Of a stretch of 18,189 nucleotides of DNA, positions 13,696-18,189 are shown one piece after another. This stretch comes from JAUXEH01 sp965602945. GTDB taxonomy: Bacteria > Acidobacteriota > Aminicenantia > Aminicenantales > Aminicenantaceae. The stretch covers positions 1-18,189 of the forward strand of contig CBFDBC010000053.1 of the NCBI GenBank assembly GCA_965602945.1. Reading direction: 5' to 3'. Made by a program: the position numbers and the translations under genes. Each line of letters starts with the position of its first letter. Within the stretch, counting starts at the first letter, position 1. A model generated the notes under the pieces. The model did no database searches, had not been told where the DNA came from, and saw nothing but the letters and a program-made list of their open reading frames with translations.

Positions 13696-15867
13696 GTGTA
13701 TAGAAAAACGCTGACAACCTTACTGATCCTCCTGGCCTGCATTTCTATGTCCCGGGCGGAAAAAGACGACGAGCCCAACCCCGTGGACTACCTGGTCGTG
13801 GCCAAGGAGTCGACGACCCCCCCCAAGATCGACGGGTTGCTCGACGACGAATTCTGGGCCGACGCGGCCGTGCTGGACATGTTCACACAGTACGAACCCC
13901 GCGAAGGGGCCGAACCTTCCGAAAAGACCATCGCCTACATCGGCTACGACCGCAACAACCTCTACATCGGTATCAAGGCCTTCGACTCGAACCCCAAGGC
14001 CGTGCGGGCCTGTTTGACCCAGCGGGACAAGTCCATGGGTGACGACGAGATCACCATCTACCTGGACACCTTCAACGACAAGAAACGGGCCTTCGCCTTC
14101 CTGGTCAATCCCTGCGGCGTGCAGTCCGACGGCGTCTACAACGAGACCCAGCGGCGCCGTCGGGGAGGCGGCTTCAGCCGCATCGACAAGAACTGGGACA
14201 CCTTCTTCCACACCGCCGCCGCCATGGACGACGAGGGCTACTCCGCGGAGGTCTCCATCCCCTTCAAGAGCCTCCGCTTCCCCGACTCCTCCTCCCAGAC
14301 CTGGGGCCTCCAGATCCAACGCACCATCCGGCGCAAGAACGAGGAGATCTACTGGTACCCGCGGTCCCGCAACGTGAACGGCTTCCTGATCCAGGCCGGA
14401 CAGCTCCAGATCGAGGGTGACCTGGAAAAGGGCAAGAACCTGGAGGTTATGCCGGTCCTGACCGCGCTCAAGGAAGGTTCGGGCACGATCAATCCCGAGG
14501 CCGGTCTCAACCTGAAGTACGGCATCACCTCCAACATGACAATGGACCTGGCCATCAATCCCGATTTCAGCCAGATCGAAGCGGACATACCCAAGATCGA
14601 CGTGAACCAGCGGTATGCGGTCTATTACCCGGAGAAGCGGCCCTTTTTCCTCGAGGGCAAGGACTACTTCGACACCCCCATCGAGCTGATCTACACACGG
14701 AACATCAGCACCCCCATGTGGGGAGGCAAGCTGACCGGCAAGGCCGGCAAGACCACCATGGGCTTCATGAGCACCTATGACGCGGCACCCACCGACATCG
14801 ACATCCCGGGAGCGCCCGAGGAGCAGGAGGCCGGCCGCGGATTCGTCAACATCTTCCGGCTCAAGCAGGACATCTACGCTGAGTCCTACATCGGTGCCGT
14901 CTACACCGACAAACGCAACGGAGAGGACTGGAGCTCCATCAATTCCAACTATAACCAGGTGGGGGGAGTGGACGGCCACCTCAAGCTGGGCCGTTTCAAC
15001 CGCTTCACCTTCCAGGTGGTAGGATCGAAGAGCAAGGTGGAGAAGCAGACGACCGATGTGGTGCCGGCCATGCAGTTCGACCTCAGCCACGCCTCGCGGC
15101 GCTGGAGCCTGTCGGCTTCCTACACCCACCTGCCCCCGGACTTCGAGGCGGCGGTCGGCTTTATCCGGCGCCGGGACATCCGCCAGGCCCGCGCCCGCGT
15201 GGGATACAACATCCTGCCCATGAACGACATCATCGTGGACATCCGCCCCTCCATCGAGTACCGCCGCGCCTATGACTTCGAGGGCACCCTCACGGACGAG
15301 GAGGTCCAGATCGGGGGATTCATCAGCGGTTGGCGCAATTCCTACATATTCGCCAACTACAATTACGAGTTCGAACGCTACAACGGTGTCGACTTCAACC
15401 GCCAGGGCATCCGGACGAGCCTGGGTTCGGATCCTTTGAAATGGGTGGGCGGCCGTTTAAACTTCTCGATCGGGGATTCGATCTACTACGACGACGATCC
15501 CTACCTGGGATGGAAGGTCTCCTACGGGGCAACGCTGACCTTCCGCCCGCTAACCAACCTGCGTCTGTTCTACAACTACAGCAACGACACCTTCTGGGAG
15601 AGCAGGGGTGGGCCGCAGGTATACAAGATCAACATCATCAGCCAGCGCATCACCTGGCAGATGACCCGGCGCTGGAGCCTGCGCCTCATCACGGACTACA
15701 ACGACTACGACGGGGACCTGTTCAACAGCTTGCTCCTGAGCTATCAGCTCAACCCGGGCACCGTGTTCTACCTGGGCATGGACGACAACCGGCTCCGGGA
15801 AAACGGCGTGTACCAGAACCTGGGCAACTTCTACTTCCTGAAGTTCTCCTACTGGTGGCGGGTCTAA
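13696..15867 (+). CDS. CBM9-like plus DUF5916 outer-membrane protein
   Basis: This 723-residue protein has a signal peptide (MYRKTLTTLLILLACISMSR). A CBM9-like beta-sandwich follows (about 40-215, from PPKIDGLLDDEFWADAA through YNRNNLYI-like YDRNNLYIGIKAFDSNP and YSAEVSIPFKSLRF). The rest is a DUF5916 barrel (about 235-723) containing the family stretch INPDFSQIEADIPKIDVNQR and YYPEKRPFFLEG, and ending in an aromatic strand YFLKFSYWWRV. That ending is typical for recognition by the outer-membrane assembly machinery. The start is a GTG with only a weak Shine-Dalgarno site; the intact signal peptide supports it. Family members are common in Bacteroidetes and Acidobacteria-like genomes and their function is not established. 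A link to the upstream transporter is possible but unproven. Confidence 0.9.
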   Translation: MYRKTLTTLLILLACISMSRAEKDDEPNPVDYLVVAKESTTPPKIDGLLDDEFWADAAVLDMFTQYEPREGAEPSEKTIAYIGYDRNNLYIGIKAFDSNPKAVRACLTQRDKSMGDDEITIYLDTFNDKKRAFAFLVNPCGVQSDGVYNETQRRRRGGGFSRIDKNWDTFFHTAAAMDDEGYSAEVSIPFKSLRFPDSSSQTWGLQIQRTIRRKNEEIYWYPRSRNVNGFLIQAGQLQIEGDLEKGKNLEVMPVLTALKEGSGTINPEAGLNLKYGITSNMTMDLAINPDFSQIEADIPKIDVNQRYAVYYPEKRPFFLEGKDYFDTPIELIYTRNISTPMWGGKLTGKAGKTTMGFMSTYDAAPTDIDIPGAPEEQEAGRGFVNIFRLKQDIYAESYIGAVYTDKRNGEDWSSINSNYNQVGGVDGHLKLGRFNRFTFQVVGSKSKVEKQTTDVVPAMQFDLSHASRRWSLSASYTHLPPDFEAAVGFIRRRDIRQARARVGYNILPMNDIIVDIRPSIEYRRAYDFEGTLTDEEVQIGGFISGWRNSYIFANYNYEFERYNGVDFNRQGIRTSLGSDPLKWVGGRLNFSIGDSIYYDDDPYLGWKVSYGATLTFRPLTNLRLFYNYSNDTFWESRGGPQVYKINIISQRITWQMTRRWSLRLITDYNDYDGDLFNSLLLSYQLNPGTVFYLGMDDNRLRENGVYQNLGNFYFLKFSYWWRV

Positions 15868-15948
15868 GGAACCGCCCTGTTCACGGCTGAGAAAAACCGA
15901 CAGGATGACTTGTGCTCTGGTTTATGCCAGAATAAAGGCCAAAGTACC

Positions 15949-17055
15949 ATGACTGAGGATTCCCAAAAACCGTGGCGTTTGATACTTGCCGGCACCTCTG
16001 CCCTTGCACTCCTGATTCTATTTTCCACCGTGCAATATTCGCTGCTCGACATCAGGGTGGGAGCCCGCCCGGATTACCTGAACCACCTGTTATTCAACCT
16101 CCTGTTCTGGCTTCCTTGGCTGCCGCTCGCCTTCCTCCTTCTGAGATATATAGGAAGACATCCGATCGATCTCAAGAAATGGCATGTCTTCCTGCCTCTC
16201 CATATTGCCGCCATGTTCGCCTTCTCTCTCCTGCATGGGATTGCCGCCCACGGCCTCTATTTCCTCCTGTATCGCGTCGCGGCGGCCGACATGCCGAGGT
16301 TCTTCTTGACTCTGTGGATCAAGACGCTGCACATCAACCTCCTGGTATATGCCGCCATCGTCAGCCTGGGTTGTATGTGGGACTACTATCGAAAAAACCA
16401 GCACAACAGGCTGAGAACCTCGCAGCTGGAGGCCCGGCTGGCACAGGCCCGGCTCGAAGCCCTGAGGAACCGGCTCAATCCCCATTTCCTGTTCAACACC
16501 CTGCACGCCATCCTGGCCCTGGTGCGTAAGGACCCGGAGACAGCGGAAGGGATGCTCGCCGGCCTGAGCGACCTGCTGCGGAAAGCCCTGGACACCTCGG
16601 ACCGTCAGGAGGTCCCATTAAAAGACGAGCTCGACTTCCTGAACCTCTATCTCGAGATCCAGAAGGTCCGGTTCAGGGAGCGGCTGAAGATCGAGCTCTC
16701 GATCGATCCCCGAAGCCTGAGTGTCCCGGTGCCGAATTTTATCCTCCAGCCCCTGGTCGAAAACGCCATCCAGCACGGCATCGCCCCCCGGGCGGAGGGA
16801 GGGTCACTGACCATCTCGTCGGATATGGAGGGTCACCGGCTGATCCTGCGGGTTCAGGACAACGGGCCCGGATTCCCGGAGGGCGTTCCGGATTCGCCGG
16901 AGAAAGGATTCGGCCTCACCAACACCAGGGCCCGGCTCGACCTGCACTACGGCCCCCTTCACTCGCTGCACTTGGAAAATTCCCCCAAAGGCGGAGCATC
17001 CGTCATCCTGGAACTGCCGGTCACCGACCACCGCACCGAGGAACTCCAACCGTGA
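15949..17055 (+). CDS. LytS/YehU-type sensor histidine kinase
   Basis: This 368-residue kinase has four predicted membrane helices (about 10-30, 45-67, 82-108, 118-143) with almost no outer domain. A coiled linker (about 150-175) leads to the His_kinase domain with LNPHFLFNTLHAI (H179 is the likely phosphorylated residue), then a HATPase domain with PLVENAIQHG (N272), DNGPGF (304-309) and GFGLTNTRARL. The ATG at 15949 is preferred over an in-frame ATG at 15910 because the extra 13 residues are unremarkable and AAAGG lies about 12 nt upstream; the choice is uncertain. The stop overlaps the response regulator start (GTGA), so they form a coupled pair. The lack of an outer domain suggests a signal sensed in the membrane. 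Confidence 0.93.
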   Translation: MTEDSQKPWRLILAGTSALALLILFSTVQYSLLDIRVGARPDYLNHLLFNLLFWLPWLPLAFLLLRYIGRHPIDLKKWHVFLPLHIAAMFAFSLLHGIAAHGLYFLLYRVAAADMPRFFLTLWIKTLHINLLVYAAIVSLGCMWDYYRKNQHNRLRTSQLEARLAQARLEALRNRLNPHFLFNTLHAILALVRKDPETAEGMLAGLSDLLRKALDTSDRQEVPLKDELDFLNLYLEIQKVRFRERLKIELSIDPRSLSVPVPNFILQPLVENAIQHGIAPRAEGGSLTISSDMEGHRLILRVQDNGPGFPEGVPDSPEKGFGLTNTRARLDLHYGPLHSLHLENSPKGGASVILELPVTDHRTEELQP

Positions 17056-17816
17056 CAGGCTCCTTCGTCCGGGCCCTGATCGTCGACGACGAACCCGTCG
17101 CCCGGGACTACCTCCGGGACCTCCTCCTTGAGAGCAAGGACATTCGCGTGGTGGGAGAGGCAGCCAACGGGAAGGAGGCTGTCGAAGCCATCCGAAAAAA
17201 GCGGCCCGACCTGATCTTCCTGGATATCCAGATGCCGGAAATGGACGGCTTCGAGGTCCTCGCTCACTTCGAACCGGCCTCTCTACCCGCGATCATATTC
17301 GTGACGGCGTATGACAGGTATGCCCTCCAGGCCTTCGAAGCGAATGCCTTGGATTACCTGCTCAAGCCCTTCGATCGCCGGAGATTCCAGAAGGCCATGG
17401 ACAGGGCACTGTCGCTCATCCGTTCACGAGATCTGGCGGCCTTCGAAAAGCGTCTGAAATCCTTGATCGGCCGGCTGAATGAGGACCGGGCCCCCTTAAA
17501 AAGAATCATGATCCACTCCCGGGATCGCGCCTATTTCTTGAGAACAGGCGACATCCGGTTCATCGAGGCCGCGGGTAACTACATGGTCCTGCATGTCGGT
17601 GAGGACGAGCACCTGATAAGGGAGACCCTGATCTCGCTGGAAGGCCGGCTCGCTCCAGATACCTTCGTCCGCATCCACCGTTCCTTCATCGTTAACCTGG
17701 ATTTTGTCCGCGAGATCATCTCCCTGGATAAGGGCGACTACCGGGTCGTCCTGACCGACGGGAGCCACCTGAAGCTCGGCCGATGCTATCGGGACAATCT
17801 GCTGGCACGCTTCTAA
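17052..17816 (+). CDS. LytTR-family DNA-binding response regulator
   Basis: This 254-residue regulator has a receiver domain (about 6-122) with acidic pocket D12/D13, phospho-acceptor D58 in LIFLDIQMPEMDG, T85 and K105 (LLKPF). A linker is followed by a C-terminal LytTR domain (about 155-254) with the usual landmarks: IRFIEAAGNYMVLH, TLISLEGRL, FVRIHRSFIVNLDFV and LGRCYRDNL. Such proteins bind direct repeats in promoter DNA after phosphorylation by a LytS-type kinase. The start is a GTG whose TGA-overlapping position (GTGA) couples it to the kinase. No terminator follows it, and the VWFA-type gene starts 117 bp later on the same strand, making that gene a possible target or operon member. Confidence 0.96.
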   Translation: MTGSFVRALIVDDEPVARDYLRDLLLESKDIRVVGEAANGKEAVEAIRKKRPDLIFLDIQMPEMDGFEVLAHFEPASLPAIIFVTAYDRYALQAFEANALDYLLKPFDRRRFQKAMDRALSLIRSRDLAAFEKRLKSLIGRLNEDRAPLKRIMIHSRDRAYFLRTGDIRFIEAAGNYMVLHVGEDEHLIRETLISLEGRLAPDTFVRIHRSFIVNLDFVREIISLDKGDYRVVLTDGSHLKLGRCYRDNLLARF

Positions 17817-17933
17817 GAGTGCCACTCACACCCGCTTGTCCCGTATTTATCCCGCCCTGAGGCACTTCATCCCATTTCAAACAAATAAAGGTATGTAGAT
17901 CGTATTCATTATAAACACAATGGAGGCCTCAAG

Positions 17934-18189
17934 ATGACGTTAAACAGAACCATGAGGATCCCAGCCCTGGTGCTGGCGGTGCTGTCCATCATTCCCGTCT
18001 CATCTCACCCAATTCAGCAGTTCCAACATGAAACGGTGACCATCAACATCGAGATCCCGGTCCGGGTTTTTTCTGGAGACACCTTCGTGGATGACCTGAC
18101 CATCGAGGACTTCGAGATTTACGAGGACGGTGTCCTCCAGAGGGTCGAGGCTTTCTATCTCGTTCAGGAAACCCAGATCGCGCGAGAGG
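17934..18189 (+). CDS. VWFA-related secreted protein, 5' part (runs off the window)
   Basis: The first 85 codons are present. A signal peptide (about 1-24, core IPALVLAVLSIIPVSS) is followed by a short linker. Next is a beta segment reading VTINIEIPVRVFSGD, FVDDLTIEDFEIYEDG and VLQRVEAFYLVQE. This 'L-x-x-x-D-F-E-I-Y-E-D-G-x-x-Q' pattern is the N-terminal hallmark of the 'VWFA-related Acidobacterial' family, in which a von Willebrand A domain follows; that part lies outside the window. GGAGG (17922-17926) lies 7 nt before the ATG and confirms the start. The role in this organism is unknown, perhaps cell-surface adhesion or metal-dependent ligand binding by analogy with VWFA domains. The gene is open at the right edge. 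Confidence 0.8.
   Translation, partial: MTLNRTMRIPALVLAVLSIIPVSSHPIQQFQHETVTINIEIPVRVFSGDTFVDDLTIEDFEIYEDGVLQRVEAFYLVQETQIARE

Noticed and set aside
13720..15129. 469-codon minus-strand open frame opposite the DUF5916 gene
   Set aside because: Very long, but repetitive in V/G/D/L as expected for the reverse of a GC-rich gene. No domain or Shine-Dalgarno site, and the plus-strand gene is a clear family member.
15868..15900. GGAAC motif after the DUF5916 gene as an ECF promoter for the LytS-type kinase
   Set aside because: The -35-like word is present, but no CGTC or GTCTAA element occurs at 16-17 bp, so it is probably chance.
17817..17875. Possible terminator after the LytTR regulator (AGTGCC ... 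GGCACT)
   Set aside because: The arms are only 6 bp, the loop is nearly 40 nt and no T-run follows.

Overview
The window looks like chromosomal DNA of a GC-rich, Gram-negative (diderm) bacterium. The evidence is outer-membrane beta-barrels, a TolC-type channel, periplasmic adaptor and chaperone-like proteins, and Sec signal peptides. A CBM9-DUF5916 barrel and, at the right edge, a protein resembling the 'VWFA-related Acidobacterial' family suggest Acidobacteriota or a relative such as Candidatus Aminicenantes. That placement is inference from gene content. I see no phage genes, transposase, CRISPR array or rRNA.

Left half (89-6021, minus strand). Read in the direction of transcription, this is a compact cluster. 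It has a small exported protein with calcium-loop-like motifs, an intrinsic terminator, an outer-membrane barrel carrying Gly/Asp/Gln octapeptide repeats, and a small exported OB-fold-like protein. These are followed by a membrane sensor histidine kinase, an NtrC-class sigma-54 activator, then RadC and tRNA-Arg(TCG). A near-consensus -24/-12 (sigma-54) promoter lies just upstream of the first gene. The cluster therefore encodes its own sigma-54 activator and probably controls itself. The kinase is split by a one-base frameshift at a run of nine A's.

Divergent region (6022-6344). It holds the sigma-54 promoter, a good sigma-70-like promoter overlapping an inverted repeat, a 64-bp palindromic intergenic repeat, and an ECF-type promoter-like sequence for the rightward gene.

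Middle (6345-13600, plus strand). A small secreted protein with its own terminator is followed by an apparent operon: ECF sigma factor, zinc-finger anti-sigma factor, Spy/CpxP-like protein, MacA-like adaptor, ABC ATPase and MacB-like permease. A TolC-family channel follows after a gap. Together these could form a complete stress-controlled tripartite efflux or export machine. Matching promoter-like sequences before the small secreted gene and before the sigma gene suggest a local ECF regulon.

Right end (13696-18189, plus strand). A CBM9-DUF5916 outer-membrane protein is followed by a translationally coupled LytS-type histidine kinase and LytTR response regulator. The last gene is the start of a VWFA-type secreted protein cut by the window edge.
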